Positions 24,724 to 33,660 of a stretch of DNA of 64,000 bases are shown here, one piece after another (within the stretch, counting starts at the first letter, position 1; every line of letters starts with the position of its first letter). Source of the stretch: Pseudomonas salomonii (GTDB lineage: Bacteria > Pseudomonadota > Gammaproteobacteria > Pseudomonadales > Pseudomonadaceae); assembly GCF_900107155.1 (NCBI RefSeq), contig NZ_FNOX01000007.1, positions 118,483 to 182,482 on the forward strand, given 5' to 3'. A program made the translations under genes and the position numbers. The notes under the pieces were generated by a model. It did not search any database and was not told the DNA's origin. It saw only the letters and a list, made by a program, of their open reading frames with translations.

Positions 24724-25509
24724 TTACAGATCGGCAGGCAGTGGTTCTTTAAGCCACTGCATCGCGTTCTTTTCCAGGCTGCCATCGGCCTTGGCCGCGA
24801 CCAGGATCTGGTTGACCTTCTCCAGCAGCGCCGGCTCGTTTTTGTTTACGCCCACGTACACCGGCGAATCCTTGAGTTTCACCTTCAGCGCCAGCCCGCG
24901 TTTGTTGCTGCGCTCGCTGATCGCGACCATCACCACGTTGCCGCTGGCGATCAGGTCGACCTGGCCGGCCAGGTAGGCGGCGATCGTGGAGTTGTTGTCT
25001 TCGAAGCGCTTGATCGTGGCTTCCTTGGGCGCCACGGCGGTCAGCTCGATGTCTTCGATGGCGCCGCGCGTCACGCTGATGGTCTTGCCCTTGAGGTCAT
25101 CGGTGGTGTGGATGGCCGCATCAGGCGGGCCGAACACGGCCAGGTAGAACGGCGCGTAGGCCTTGGAGAAGTCGATGACCTTTTCGCGCTCGGCATTCTT
25201 GCCCAGGCTGGAAATCACCAGATCGACCTTGCCGGTAGTGAGGAACGGGATACGGTTGGTGCTGTTGACCGGGGTCAGCTCCAGCTTGACCTTGAGCCGG
25301 TCGGCCAGCAGCTTGGCGGTGTCGATGTCCAGGCCACGGGGTTTCATGTCCGGGCCAACCGAGCCGAACGGCGGGAAGTCCTGGGGCACGGCCACCTTGA
25401 GGGTGCCACGGGCGACGATATCGTCCAGACCGTTGGCATGGGCGGGCGCCTGGCTCAGCATCAGGCTGGCAAACAGGGCAGTGAGCAGGGCGCTGTAGCG
25501 CTTGGTCAT
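24724..25509 (-). CDS. amino-acid ABC transporter periplasmic binding protein
   Basis: A 261-residue secreted protein with signal peptide MTKRYSALLTALFASLMLSQ... cut after AHA near residue 25. The mature domain has the class-3 solute-binding pattern: GTLKVAVPQDFPPFGS, PRGLDIDTAKLLADRLKVK, NRIPFLTTGKVDLVIS and REKVIDFSKAYAP, which resemble glutamine/glutamate-family binding proteins. GGAGAG lies 6 bases upstream of the ATG at 25509, and this choice removes a non-family N-terminal extension that remains open upstream. First gene of the importer operon, divergent from the FadR-type regulator, which probably controls it. Confidence 0.92.
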   Translation of the reverse strand: MTKRYSALLTALFASLMLSQAPAHANGLDDIVARGTLKVAVPQDFPPFGSVGPDMKPRGLDIDTAKLLADRLKVKLELTPVNSTNRIPFLTTGKVDLVISSLGKNAEREKVIDFSKAYAPFYLAVFGPPDAAIHTTDDLKGKTISVTRGAIEDIELTAVAPKEATIKRFEDNNSTIAAYLAGQVDLIASGNVVMVAISERSNKRGLALKVKLKDSPVYVGVNKNEPALLEKVNQILVAAKADGSLEKNAMQWLKEPLPADL

Positions 25510-25616
25510 GGCAACTCTCCGGAGAAGGGCGCGGGAATATTCTGTTTCGAGCCATTGCACGGCCCATGCCATCACCGCATCAATGGCCTGGAACGCCGGG
25601 ATTTGTTGAGGTCTGG

Positions 25617-25636
25617 TGGTCTTACTGGTCTGAACA
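25617..25636. promoter_or_regulatory. possible operator between ABC operon and regulator
   Basis: TGGTCTTACTGGTCTGAACA contains two direct TGGTCT half-sites 9 bases apart in the 256-base divergent region. FadR-type regulators commonly bind TGGT-containing sites, but usually as inverted repeats, so this is only a candidate. Confidence 0.25.
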
Positions 25637-25765
25637 GTGCGCAGGGTTTTCGCACCTTTTTCGAGCGTCGATAAAACCCCGCGAGCCCCTTTGGGGCGTG
25701 GCTTGCCGCCGGCTGCGAATAGCTTTACAACTAGCCGCTCCGTTGACTGCAACCTTGAGTTTTTT

Positions 25766-26461
25766 ATGAATTCCATCGCCCAAGCCGTACCGGAAGCGGC
25801 CCTGCAGGCCATCCGTAAACTGATCAAGGAACAGGGCTTTGCCGCGGGTGACGCGTTGCCGTCCCAGCGCGACCTGGCGGTACAGTTGGGCGTGAGTCGG
25901 GCGTCGTTGCGCGAGGCGTTGTCGTCTTTAAGTGCTCTGGGCGTGGTGAGTGTGCAGCCGGGTAAAGGCGTGTTTGTGCAAGAGGTGCAAGAGGCGCCGG
26001 GGTTTGCCTGGCCCTTCGCCGCCCAGGCCACGCCGCTGGATATCTTCCAGTTGCGCTACGCCCTGGAAGGGTTTGCTGCGGGGTTGGCGGCGGTAACATT
26101 GAGCCCCGATGAGCTGGACAGCCTGCAAGACAATGTCGAGGCCATGCGCAAAGTACTCAAGGCCGGCGACTTCGAAGCCGCTGCCCGCTTGGACTTCGAG
26201 TTTCATCAACGGATCCTGCTGGCCAGCGGTAACCAGGCGATGGTGAGCATCCTGAGTGCCAGTGCCGAGGTGTTCCTGGAGAGCCAGAAGCTACCGTTCA
26301 TCCGGCCGGAACGGGCCATGGAGACCTGGCAAGAACACCGCAGGATCCTGCGTGCCCTGGCCCGGCGCGCCAGTGCGGCGGCGCAGAAAACCATGCAGGA
26401 ACACGTGCGCAATGCGGCGTTGCGTACAGGCATCGCCTTCGTGACTGCCGTGACGCCGTGA
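25766..26461 (+). CDS. FadR-subfamily GntR transcriptional regulator
   Basis: A 231-residue repressor-type protein. The N-terminal winged helix has SQRDLAVQLGVSRASLREALSSL (residues about 33-55), the GntR signature, and the C-terminal helical FCD domain carries LDFEFHQRILLASGN and a later HRRIL, whose Asp and His residues bind metal or carboxylate ligands in this class. It is divergently placed from the amino-acid importer with 256 bases between, the usual arrangement for a ligand-responsive local regulator. The ATG at 25766 lacks a strong Shine-Dalgarno; open sequence upstream has no domain features. Confidence 0.9.
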   Translation: MNSIAQAVPEAALQAIRKLIKEQGFAAGDALPSQRDLAVQLGVSRASLREALSSLSALGVVSVQPGKGVFVQEVQEAPGFAWPFAAQATPLDIFQLRYALEGFAAGLAAVTLSPDELDSLQDNVEAMRKVLKAGDFEAAARLDFEFHQRILLASGNQAMVSILSASAEVFLESQKLPFIRPERAMETWQEHRRILRALARRASAAAQKTMQEHVRNAALRTGIAFVTAVTP

Positions 26462-26581
26462 GTGAGCTATACCCAAACTCATGCGGCGCCATAGCAAGAC
26501 TCAATCAGAGGCGGCTTCCTGAACGGGGGAAGGGCGGCTATGATGGGCCACGTTTTTTTTGCTTACAATCCGGAGACATCC

Positions 26582-26911
26582 ATGAGCAACGATCTTATCA
26601 AGCACGTCACCGACGCGACCTTTGAGGCCGAAGTACTCAAGGCTCAAGGCCCGGTACTGGTTGACTACTGGGCTGAATGGTGTGGCCCTTGCAAAATGAT
26701 CGCCCCTGTTCTGGACGACATTGCGACCACTTACGAAGGCAAGCTGACCATTGCCAAGCTGAACATCGACGACAACCAGGAAACCCCGGCCAAGCACGGC
26801 GTGCGTGGTATCCCGACCCTGATGCTGTTCAAGAACGGCAACGTCGAAGCCACTAAAGTGGGCGCGCTGTCGAAGTCCCAGCTGCAAGCTTTCCTCGACG
26901 CGAACATCTAA
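26582..26911 (+). CDS. trxA: TrxA, thioredoxin 1
   Basis: A 109-residue cytosolic thioredoxin with the active site WCGPC (C34 and C37), preceded by VDYWAEWCG, and the conserved cis-proline loop RGIPTLMLF. It reduces protein disulfides with electrons from thioredoxin reductase. GGAGACATCC precedes the ATG at 26582 (GGAG spacing about 6). It is followed by a clear terminator and then rho, the normal trxA-rho order in gammaproteobacteria. An upstream ATG in frame at 26540 is not used. Confidence 0.98.
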   Translation: MSNDLIKHVTDATFEAEVLKAQGPVLVDYWAEWCGPCKMIAPVLDDIATTYEGKLTIAKLNIDDNQETPAKHGVRGIPTLMLFKNGNVEATKVGALSKSQLQAFLDANI

Positions 26912-26920
26912 GCGTCGTCA

Positions 26921-26950
26921 AAAAAGCCCCGCAAAATAGCGGGGCTTTTT
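26921..26950 (+). terminator. rho-independent terminator after trxA
   Basis: AAAAAGCCCCGC (26921-26932) pairs with GCGGGGCTTTTT (26939-26950) around an AAAATA loop, followed by T-rich sequence. It ends trxA transcription before the rho leader. Confidence 0.9.
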
Positions 26951-27147
26951 CGTGAAACAGGGCTAGACGCTCCGAAATTCAGGTGGTACATTCGGCCCCG
27001 CACTGGTTTCTCCACTGCCCCCTGCAAGCCGTCGCCGACGCATTCCTTTTCGATTAGTACGCGATCCTGTCGCCTTCTCTGCGGCGCGGCCTCATTAAGC
27101 CAAAAGCTTAATTTCCCCCCCTCCATAAATGATTACGTCATTCCTAT

Positions 27148-28407
27148 ATGAATCTGACTGAACTCAAGCAAAAGCCGATTACCGACCTGCTCCAACTGGC
27201 CGAAGAAATGGGCATAGAAAATATGGCCCGTTCGCGCAAGCAGGACGTGATTTTCTCCCTGCTCAAAAAGCACGCGAAAAGCGGCGAGGAAATCTCCGGT
27301 GATGGCGTGCTGGAGATTCTCCAGGACGGCTTCGGCTTCCTCCGCTCTGCAGACGCTTCCTATCTTGCCGGCCCAGACGATATCTACGTCTCGCCGAGCC
27401 AGATCCGTCGCTTCAACTTGCGCACCGGTGACACCATCGTTGGCAAGATCCGTCCTCCGAAGGAAGGCGAGCGTTATTTCGCCCTGCTCAAGGTCGACAC
27501 GATCAACTTCGATCGTCCTGAGAACGCGAAGAACAAGATTCTCTTCGAGAACCTGACGCCGCTGTTCCCGACCGTGCGCATGAAGATGGAAGCCGGTAAC
27601 GGTTCCACCGAAGACTTGACCGGTCGTGTCATCGACCTGTGCGCGCCGATCGGCAAAGGCCAGCGCGGCCTGATCGTCGCACCGCCGAAAGCCGGTAAGA
27701 CCATCATGCTGCAGAACATTGCAGCGAACATCGCGCGTAACAACCCGGAAGTTCACCTGATCGTATTGCTGATCGATGAGCGCCCGGAGGAAGTGACCGA
27801 AATGCAGCGCACCGTGCGCGGCGAAGTGGTTGCCTCGACGTTCGATGAGCCGCCAACCCGCCACGTGCAGGTTGCCGAAATGGTGATCGAGAAGGCCAAG
27901 CGCCTGGTTGAACACAAGAAAGACGTGGTCATCCTGCTCGACTCCATCACCCGTCTGGCGCGTGCCTACAACACCGTGATCCCAAGCTCCGGCAAGGTCC
28001 TCACCGGTGGTGTCGATGCCCACGCCCTGGAGAAACCAAAGCGTTTCTTCGGTGCTGCGCGCAACATCGAAGAAGGCGGCTCGCTGACCATTATCGCCAC
28101 CGCGCTGGTTGAAACCGGCTCGAAGATGGACGAAGTGATCTACGAAGAGTTCAAGGGTACCGGCAACATGGAACTGCCCCTGGACCGTCGCATCGCTGAA
28201 AAGCGTGTGTTCCCAGCGATCAACATCAACCGCTCCGGCACCCGCCGTGAAGAGTTGCTGACCGCCGACGACGAACTGCAGCGCATGTGGATCCTGCGCA
28301 AGCTGCTGCACCCGATGGACGAAGTAGCCGCCATCGAGTTCCTGATCGACAAGCTGAAAACCACCAAGACCAACGACGAGTTCTTCCTGTCGATGAAGCG
28401 TAAGTAA
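27148..28407 (+). CDS. rho: Rho transcription termination factor
   Basis: A 419-residue hexameric RNA-dependent ATPase helicase. The N-terminal domain opens MNLTELKQKP; the cold-shock-like RNA-binding domain includes GFGFLRS and YVSPSQIRRFNLRTGD; the ATPase has Walker A APPKAGKT at about residues 178-185, Walker B VVILLDSITR, and the R-loop motif DERPEEVTEM. Length is identical to E. coli (419). About 200 bases separate it from the trxA terminator; this leader is where Rho commonly attenuates its own transcription, though no rut site was demonstrated. Confidence 0.98.
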   Translation: MNLTELKQKPITDLLQLAEEMGIENMARSRKQDVIFSLLKKHAKSGEEISGDGVLEILQDGFGFLRSADASYLAGPDDIYVSPSQIRRFNLRTGDTIVGKIRPPKEGERYFALLKVDTINFDRPENAKNKILFENLTPLFPTVRMKMEAGNGSTEDLTGRVIDLCAPIGKGQRGLIVAPPKAGKTIMLQNIAANIARNNPEVHLIVLLIDERPEEVTEMQRTVRGEVVASTFDEPPTRHVQVAEMVIEKAKRLVEHKKDVVILLDSITRLARAYNTVIPSSGKVLTGGVDAHALEKPKRFFGAARNIEEGGSLTIIATALVETGSKMDEVIYEEFKGTGNMELPLDRRIAEKRVFPAININRSGTRREELLTADDELQRMWILRKLLHPMDEVAAIEFLIDKLKTTKTNDEFFLSMKRK

Positions 28408-28424
28408 TACGACGCTTCAGGTCC

Positions 28425-28456
28425 AAAAAATGGCGCCCTTCGGGGCGCCATTTTTT
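28425..28456 (+). terminator. rho-independent terminator after rho
   Basis: AAAAAATGGCGCCC (28425-28438) and GGGCGCCATTTTTT (28443-28456) form a perfect 14-base stem with a TTCG tetraloop, ending in a T run. It is one of the strongest terminators in the window. Confidence 0.93.
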
Positions 28457-28562
28457 TTGCATCGGAAAAGTGAGATTTGTGCGGTAATAGTGTCAGTTAA
28501 GAAACAAAAAGGCTGAGCGTGGCTACGCTCATCTCCATTCGAATCAGGCTGATCTACGATTT

Positions 28563-30566
28563 ATGACCGCTCTTGCTTACCGAAGAGACATTGATGGCCT
28601 GCGCGCCATTGCTGTCCTCGCTGTCGTGCTGTTCCATTTTGGTGTTCCTGGTATTACTGGCGGTTTTGTCGGCGTTGATGTGTTCTTCGTGATTTCAGGC
28701 TTCCTGATCACCTCGATCATCTGGCGCGAGCGTGAAGCTGGGCGTTTCAGCTTTGTCGATTTTTGGGCGCGACGGGCACGGCGTATCCTGCCTGCGTTGC
28801 TTGTGATGATGTTCACCTCGTTGGTGGCCGGCTGGTTCCTGATGGCGCCCAAAGATTACTCAGAGCTTGGGCGCTCGATACACAATCAGGTTATTTTCAT
28901 CTCCAATCTGTTCTTCATGCGTCAGGATGGCTACTTCGACACGGCCTCCGATATGAAGCCGATGTTGCACACCTGGTCGCTCTCGGTTGAAGAGCAGTTC
29001 TACATCGCCTTTCCACTCTTGCTGGCGCTGTTGTCGAGCCGGCTGAAGCAGTGGCGCAGCGCTTTGTTTGTGTTGCTGCTGGTGTCGTTTGCGGCGAGCG
29101 TGTGGGCCGTGGCCCATGAGCCGGACAAGGCGTTCTTCCTGCTGCCCATGCGTGCCTGGGAATTGCTGGCCGGGTCCATGTTGGCGGTGATGCCGGCGCG
29201 GGCAGGGCGGGTAAGTCCGCTGTTGGCGCAAACGGTCAGTCTGTTCAGCCTGGGCCTGATTCTGGTGGCGGTATTGGGTTATGACGCCAGCACTGCGTTC
29301 CCTGGCGCTGCGGCCTTGTTGCCGGTATTGGGCGTGGTGGGGTTGATTTGGGCCAACGGCCAACACGCCACCTGGGTCGGGCGCTTGCTGGGCAGTCGTG
29401 TGCTGGTCGGGATTGGGCTGATTTCCTATTCGTGGTACCTGTGGCACTGGCCGGTGCTGGTGTTTGGCAAGTACGCGAGTATTTTTGGCCTGTCGTCCTG
29501 GGCGCTGGCGGGTCTGTTCGTCTTGAGCCTGGTGTTGGGTTACCTGTCCTGGCGGTTCGTCGAGGGGCCGTTTCGTGAGCGGCGCCTGCTGGCGGGTCGT
29601 CGGGCGATCCTGATCGCGGGCCTTGTCGGGCTCGCCGGCCTGGGCCTGATCGGCAAAGGCCTGGTGTGGTCGGATGGGTTTGCATCGCGGCTGTCGCCCC
29701 AGGCGTTGCAATTTGCCCAGGCGCATACCTGGAGCCCTACGCTCATGAGCTGCCTGTCGGATGACAAGAAAGACCCACACCGCAAACTTTGCCACTTTGG
29801 CCCGCAGGCCAGTGCTGCCCGCGCATTGGTCTGGGGCGACAGCCATGCCTCGGCACTCATTCCTGCGTTGAATGACGGCTCACGCAAGTACGACTTCGGC
29901 ATCACCCAGGCCGGTTACGCCGGGTGCCTGCCGTTCGACCGCAAAGAAAACACCCCGGGCTGCCGAGCGTTCAACGAGCGTGTCACCCAGTTATTGAGCA
30001 AGGAACCGTTCAGTGATGTGGTGCTGGTAGCCCGCTGGAGCCTTTACGTCTATGGCCAGCGCTCCGGCGACACCGGCGCCTCCCTTCATGACCCGCAGAC
30101 GGGCAAGTATGACCGCGCCGTCGCTGAACGACTGTTTGCCGAGGGTGTGAGTGCGCTGGTGCAGCAACTGCGTGCCAGCGGGCACAGGGTGTGGCTGGTC
30201 AAGGAGGTGCCGTTGCAGGCGTTCAACGTGCCTTACCGGCTCAGCCGCCTGGCGATGCTGGGGCGCCCGACCGACCGCGAAGGTTTGCCCCTGGCCGAGC
30301 ACGTCGAGCGCCAAGCCTTCATCAGCAGCGTGTTTGAGCGCATCGCTGCGGCTGACCCCGGTGTCCAGCTCATGGACCCGGCGCCCAAGCTGTGCGAGAC
30401 GAACGGCTGGTGCCGGGTCGAGCGCGATGGCCAGTCGCTGTATACCGATGACAACCACCTCTCAGCCGTGGGCACGCGTTATGTGGAAGGGTTCCTTGAG
30501 CCCTTCTTCCACGCCATGCGTAATGAGGCCGTTGAGTCGGGTGTGAGTCGCAATGACGTGCAATAA
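28563..30566 (+). CDS. AT3-SGNH acyltransferase (OafA type)
   Basis: A 667-residue inner-membrane protein. The N-terminal two-thirds is an acyltransferase-3 domain with about ten helices, opening YRRDIDGLRAIAVLAVVLFH (the catalytic R/H region) and including the FFVISGFLI motif. The C-terminal periplasmic SGNH domain has the GDSHA block (nucleophile Ser) and DDNHLS with the Asp/His pair. Such fusions O-acetylate surface polysaccharides such as LPS O-antigen. The SGNH catalytic blocks are intact. It sits alone between the rho terminator and ubiD. The ATG at 28563 has no good Shine-Dalgarno, so an alternative start remains possible. Confidence 0.9.
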   Translation: MTALAYRRDIDGLRAIAVLAVVLFHFGVPGITGGFVGVDVFFVISGFLITSIIWREREAGRFSFVDFWARRARRILPALLVMMFTSLVAGWFLMAPKDYSELGRSIHNQVIFISNLFFMRQDGYFDTASDMKPMLHTWSLSVEEQFYIAFPLLLALLSSRLKQWRSALFVLLLVSFAASVWAVAHEPDKAFFLLPMRAWELLAGSMLAVMPARAGRVSPLLAQTVSLFSLGLILVAVLGYDASTAFPGAAALLPVLGVVGLIWANGQHATWVGRLLGSRVLVGIGLISYSWYLWHWPVLVFGKYASIFGLSSWALAGLFVLSLVLGYLSWRFVEGPFRERRLLAGRRAILIAGLVGLAGLGLIGKGLVWSDGFASRLSPQALQFAQAHTWSPTLMSCLSDDKKDPHRKLCHFGPQASAARALVWGDSHASALIPALNDGSRKYDFGITQAGYAGCLPFDRKENTPGCRAFNERVTQLLSKEPFSDVVLVARWSLYVYGQRSGDTGASLHDPQTGKYDRAVAERLFAEGVSALVQQLRASGHRVWLVKEVPLQAFNVPYRLSRLAMLGRPTDREGLPLAEHVERQAFISSVFERIAAADPGVQLMDPAPKLCETNGWCRVERDGQSLYTDDNHLSAVGTRYVEGFLEPFFHAMRNEAVESGVSRNDVQ

Positions 30567-30625
30567 GCTGCCAGCGCTCTTAAGAGCAGGTAGGATGTAC
30601 GCCTATTTTACGGGTGGCATGGTTA

Positions 30626-32092
30626 ATGAAATTCAAGGATCTTCGGGATTTCGTGCAGCAACTTGAGCAGCGCGGAGAGTTGAAACGTATCCAGGTGCCG
30701 ATTTCCCCGGTGCTGGAAATGACTGAGATTTGCGACCGTACCTTGCGCAACAAGGGCCCGGCGCTGCTGTTCGAAAACCCGACCGGCTTTGATATCCCGG
30801 TGCTCGGCAACCTGTTCGGCACGCCCGACCGCGTTGCGTTTGGCATGGGCGCCGAGTCGGTCAGCGAGCTGCGCGAGATCGGCAAGCTGCTGGCCTTCCT
30901 CAAGGAGCCCGAGCCACCCAAGGGCTTGAAGGACGCCTGGTCGAAGCTGCCGATCTTTCGCAAGATCATTGCCATGGCGCCCAAAGTGGTCAAGGACGCG
31001 GTGTGCCAGGAAGTGGTCATCGAAGGCGATGACGTCGACCTGGCCATGTTGCCGGTGCAGACCTGCTGGCCGGGCGACGTCGGCCCGCTGATCACCTGGG
31101 GCCTGACCGTCACCAAAGGCCCGAACAAGGATCGCCAGAACCTGGGGATCTACCGTCAGCAAGTGATCGGCCGCAACAAGGTGATCATGCGCTGGCTGAG
31201 TCACCGTGGCGGCGCGCTGGACTTCCGTGAGTGGTGCGAAAAACACCCTGGCAAGCCGTTCCCTGTGTCCGTGGCCCTGGGCGCCGACCCGGCGACCATC
31301 CTCGGTGCCGTGACGCCGGTACCCGACAGCCTGTCCGAATATGCCTTCGCCGGCCTGCTGCGCGGCAACCGCACCGAGCTGGTGAAGTGCCGTGGCAACG
31401 ACCTGCAAGTGCCGGCCACCGCCGAAATCATCCTCGAAGGCGTGATTCATCCGGGCGAAATGGCCGATGAAGGCCCTTACGGCGACCACACCGGCTACTA
31501 CAACGAAGTCGACAGCTTCCCGGTGTTCACCGTCGAGCGCATCACCCACCGGATCAAACCGATCTACCACAGCACCTACACCGGCCGTCCGCCGGATGAG
31601 CCCGCCATTCTCGGTGTGGCGCTCAACGAAGTGTTCGTGCCGATCCTGCAAAAGCAGTTCCCGGAAATCACCGACTTCTACCTGCCGCCCGAGGGCTGCT
31701 CGTACCGCATGGCCATCGTGACCATGAAGAAGTCGTACCCAGGCCATGCCAAGCGGGTAATGCTCGGTGTGTGGTCGTTTTTGCGACAGTTCATGTACAC
31801 CAAGTTCGTTATCGTCACCGACGACGACATCAATGCGCGGGACTGGAACGACGTGATCTGGGCCATTACCACGCGCATGGACCCTAAGCGCGACACGGTG
31901 ATGATCGATAACACGCCGATCGACTACCTCGACTTTGCTTCGCCGGTATCGGGCCTGGGCTCGAAGATGGGCCTGGATGCCACCCACAAATGGCCGGGTG
32001 AGACTACCCGCGAATGGGGCCGGGTGATCGTCAAGGATGACGCTGTGACCGCACGTGTTGATGCGATCTGGAAAGAATTGGGAATAGATTGA
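30626..32092 (+). CDS. ubiD: UbiD, 4-hydroxy-3-polyprenylbenzoate decarboxylase
   Basis: A 488-residue decarboxylase of ubiquinone synthesis that uses prenylated FMN made by UbiX. Family features are the opening MKFKDLRDFVQQLEQRGELKRI, the PNPTGF-like region ENPTGFDIPVLGNLFG, the block DEGPYGDHTGYYNE with the catalytic acid, and KDVIWA/TRMDP in the C-terminal half. Length agrees with Pseudomonas UbiD. The ATG at 30626 is preferred over an in-frame start 12 bases upstream since the family starts with MKFKDLR. The stop overlaps the start of the downstream reductase (TGATG), giving coupled translation. Confidence 0.96.
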   Translation: MKFKDLRDFVQQLEQRGELKRIQVPISPVLEMTEICDRTLRNKGPALLFENPTGFDIPVLGNLFGTPDRVAFGMGAESVSELREIGKLLAFLKEPEPPKGLKDAWSKLPIFRKIIAMAPKVVKDAVCQEVVIEGDDVDLAMLPVQTCWPGDVGPLITWGLTVTKGPNKDRQNLGIYRQQVIGRNKVIMRWLSHRGGALDFREWCEKHPGKPFPVSVALGADPATILGAVTPVPDSLSEYAFAGLLRGNRTELVKCRGNDLQVPATAEIILEGVIHPGEMADEGPYGDHTGYYNEVDSFPVFTVERITHRIKPIYHSTYTGRPPDEPAILGVALNEVFVPILQKQFPEITDFYLPPEGCSYRMAIVTMKKSYPGHAKRVMLGVWSFLRQFMYTKFVIVTDDDINARDWNDVIWAITTRMDPKRDTVMIDNTPIDYLDFASPVSGLGSKMGLDATHKWPGETTREWGRVIVKDDAVTARVDAIWKELGID

Positions 32093-33060
32093 TGCGTGTA
32101 ACCCTGCAACCTTCCGGCGCCGTATTGGAGCTGGTCCCTGGCGAGCGAATCCTCGAAGGCGCGCGCCGCCTGGGCTACGAGTGCCCACAGGCGTGTCGCA
32201 ATGGCGTGTGCCATGTGTGTGCCGCGCTGCTGGTGGAAGGCCGGGTGCGGCAAGCCGGTGAGGTGCGTGACCATGGTGAGTTCTACACCTGCATCGCCGA
32301 ACCGCTGGAAGATTGCATTGTGTTATGGGATGGCGTGCTGGCGCCGGGAGAGTTGCCGTTGCGCAAGTTGTCGTGCCAATTAAGTGAATGCGTGGAGGTC
32401 GGTGGCGATGTATGGCGCGTGCGCCTGCGCGCGCCGGCCGGCAAGGCGGTGCGTTACCACGCCGGGCAATACCTGATGATCGAGCGCGACAATGGCGATA
32501 AATCGGCGTTTTCCCTGGCCTCGGCGCCTCATGCCGGGCGCGAGCTGGAACTGCATGTGCTGGTGCGCGAGGACAGTGCGCGTAATCTGATCGAGCAGTT
32601 GCAACGTAACCAGATGGCCCGTGTTGAACTGCCGTTTGGTGATACTCACTTGGCCGAACTACCGGACGGGCCGCTGGTGCTGATCGCCGCCGGCACCGGC
32701 ATGGCGCAGATGCACAGCCTGATCGAGCATTGCCGCGCCTCGGGTTTCAAGCACCCTGTGCACCTGTATTGGGGCGTGCGCCGCCCGGAAGACTTCTACG
32801 AGATTGAACACTGGGAGCAATGGCAGCAACTGCCCAACCTGTTCCTGCACAAAGTGGTCAGTGACCTGTGCGGTTGGGAAGGGCGCTGCGGGCTGCTGCA
32901 TGAGGCTGTGTGTGAAGACATCAGCGACCTCAAGGCGGTGCACGTCTACGCCAGTGGTTCTCCGGCGATGATCTACGGCACGCTGGACGCATTGGTGGAC
33001 GCCGGCATGGATGCACACCAGATGCGTGCCGATGTGTTCGCCTACGCGCCGCGCCCTTGA
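32092..33060 (+). CDS. ferredoxin-fused flavin/NAD(P)H reductase (CDP-6-deoxy-glucoseen reductase-like)
   Basis: A 322-residue oxidoreductase. Residues 1-85 form a plant-type 2Fe-2S ferredoxin domain with ligands in ACRNGVCHVC and FYTCIAE (spacing C-x4-C-x2-C then C). It is followed by an FAD-binding barrel (YHAGQYLMIER, SFSLASAP) and an NAD(P)-binding domain (LIAAGTGMAQMHSL, YWGVRRPEDFY). This layout is shared by the CDP-4-dehydro-6-deoxyglucose reductase family. It is translationally coupled to ubiD. In E. coli the flavin reductase fre follows ubiD, and reduced FMN is the UbiX substrate, so a role in supplying reduced flavin is a reasonable inference. Dideoxysugar synthesis is not supported by neighbours. 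Confidence 0.85.
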   Translation: MRVTLQPSGAVLELVPGERILEGARRLGYECPQACRNGVCHVCAALLVEGRVRQAGEVRDHGEFYTCIAEPLEDCIVLWDGVLAPGELPLRKLSCQLSECVEVGGDVWRVRLRAPAGKAVRYHAGQYLMIERDNGDKSAFSLASAPHAGRELELHVLVREDSARNLIEQLQRNQMARVELPFGDTHLAELPDGPLVLIAAGTGMAQMHSLIEHCRASGFKHPVHLYWGVRRPEDFYEIEHWEQWQQLPNLFLHKVVSDLCGWEGRCGLLHEAVCEDISDLKAVHVYASGSPAMIYGTLDALVDAGMDAHQMRADVFAYAPRP

Positions 33061-33077
33061 AGCCTTGAGCTGAACCA

Positions 33078-33168
33078 GTGTGGGAGCTGGCTTGCCTGCG
33101 ATAGCGGTGGGTCAGCTAACACACCTGCAGCTGATACACCGCTATCGCAGGCAAGCCAGCTCCCACAC
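33078..33168. repeat. REP-type inverted repeat (33078-33109 / 33137-33168)
   Basis: Perfect 32-base arms, starting GTGTGGGAGCTGGCTTGCCT on the left, with a 27-base loop. This is the GTGGGAGCTGGCTTGCC variant of the element; other copies carry GTGGGAGCGGGCTTGCTC. It lies between the reductase and the convergent barrel gene and may act as terminator or mRNA stabiliser. Confidence 0.85.
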
Positions 33169-33183
33169 AGCTATGCGGTTTTC

Positions 33184-33660
33184 TTAGAAACGCACGCCTG
33201 CCGTCAGCATCGCCGCATTGAACCCCAGCAACACCAATTCGCTGGCCACCGGGCCGAAGTGAACCCCCACTGACGGAATGATCGCCGGTGCCACGCCATA
33301 ACGGTTGAGCGGGATTTTGTCGCGGTACTTACCGCGATAGCCCTGTAGCGCGCCTGCGGTCACCTTCATATAGAACGGCGAGTCGCCAATATCGTAGCGC
33401 TTGCCGGCGTAGACGTAATACGAGCGCTGGCTGAACGAGTTGCGAAACGTCGCCCCGCCATACACCAACCCCGACGCCTCGTTACGTTCCAGGTTGATCA
33501 AATCCTGATTGTTATTGTGCTTTGGGTCCGGAGAAAAATGGCGGGTGTAGACACTGGTCTGGGCGTACCAGAAACCTTTGTTGTCATTGGCGGCGGCCTC
33601 GGAAGCCAGAGCAGTGGTGGTTTGCAGCAAAAGCAGCAGACCTGAAAACAGGTATTTCAT
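33184..33660 (-). CDS. small outer-membrane beta-barrel protein, PagP-like in shape
   Basis: A 158-residue protein with signal peptide MKYLFSGLLLLLQTTTALA and a mature part full of alternating aromatic/polar stretches, for example FWYAQTSVYTRHFSPDP and RNSFSQRSYYVYAGKRYD, ending AAMLTAGVRF with terminal Phe, the outer-membrane barrel signature. Size, terminal Phe, and the order GLVYGGATF, AGKRYD, GVAPAIIPSVGVHFG resemble PagP, the palmitoyl transferase; a candidate His is in TRHFSPD. I recall close relatives labelled sn-glycerol-3-phosphate transporter in Pseudomonas, which does not fit the sequence; the label may come from nearby glpT. Function is unproved. Confidence 0.65.
   Translation of the reverse strand: MKYLFSGLLLLLQTTTALASEAAANDNKGFWYAQTSVYTRHFSPDPKHNNNQDLINLERNEASGLVYGGATFRNSFSQRSYYVYAGKRYDIGDSPFYMKVTAGALQGYRGKYRDKIPLNRYGVAPAIIPSVGVHFGPVASELVLLGFNAAMLTAGVRF

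Noticed and set aside
28514..28531. hairpin TGAGCGT/ACGCTCA upstream of the acyltransferase
   Set aside because: The stem is only 7 bases and is not followed by a T run; probably chance.
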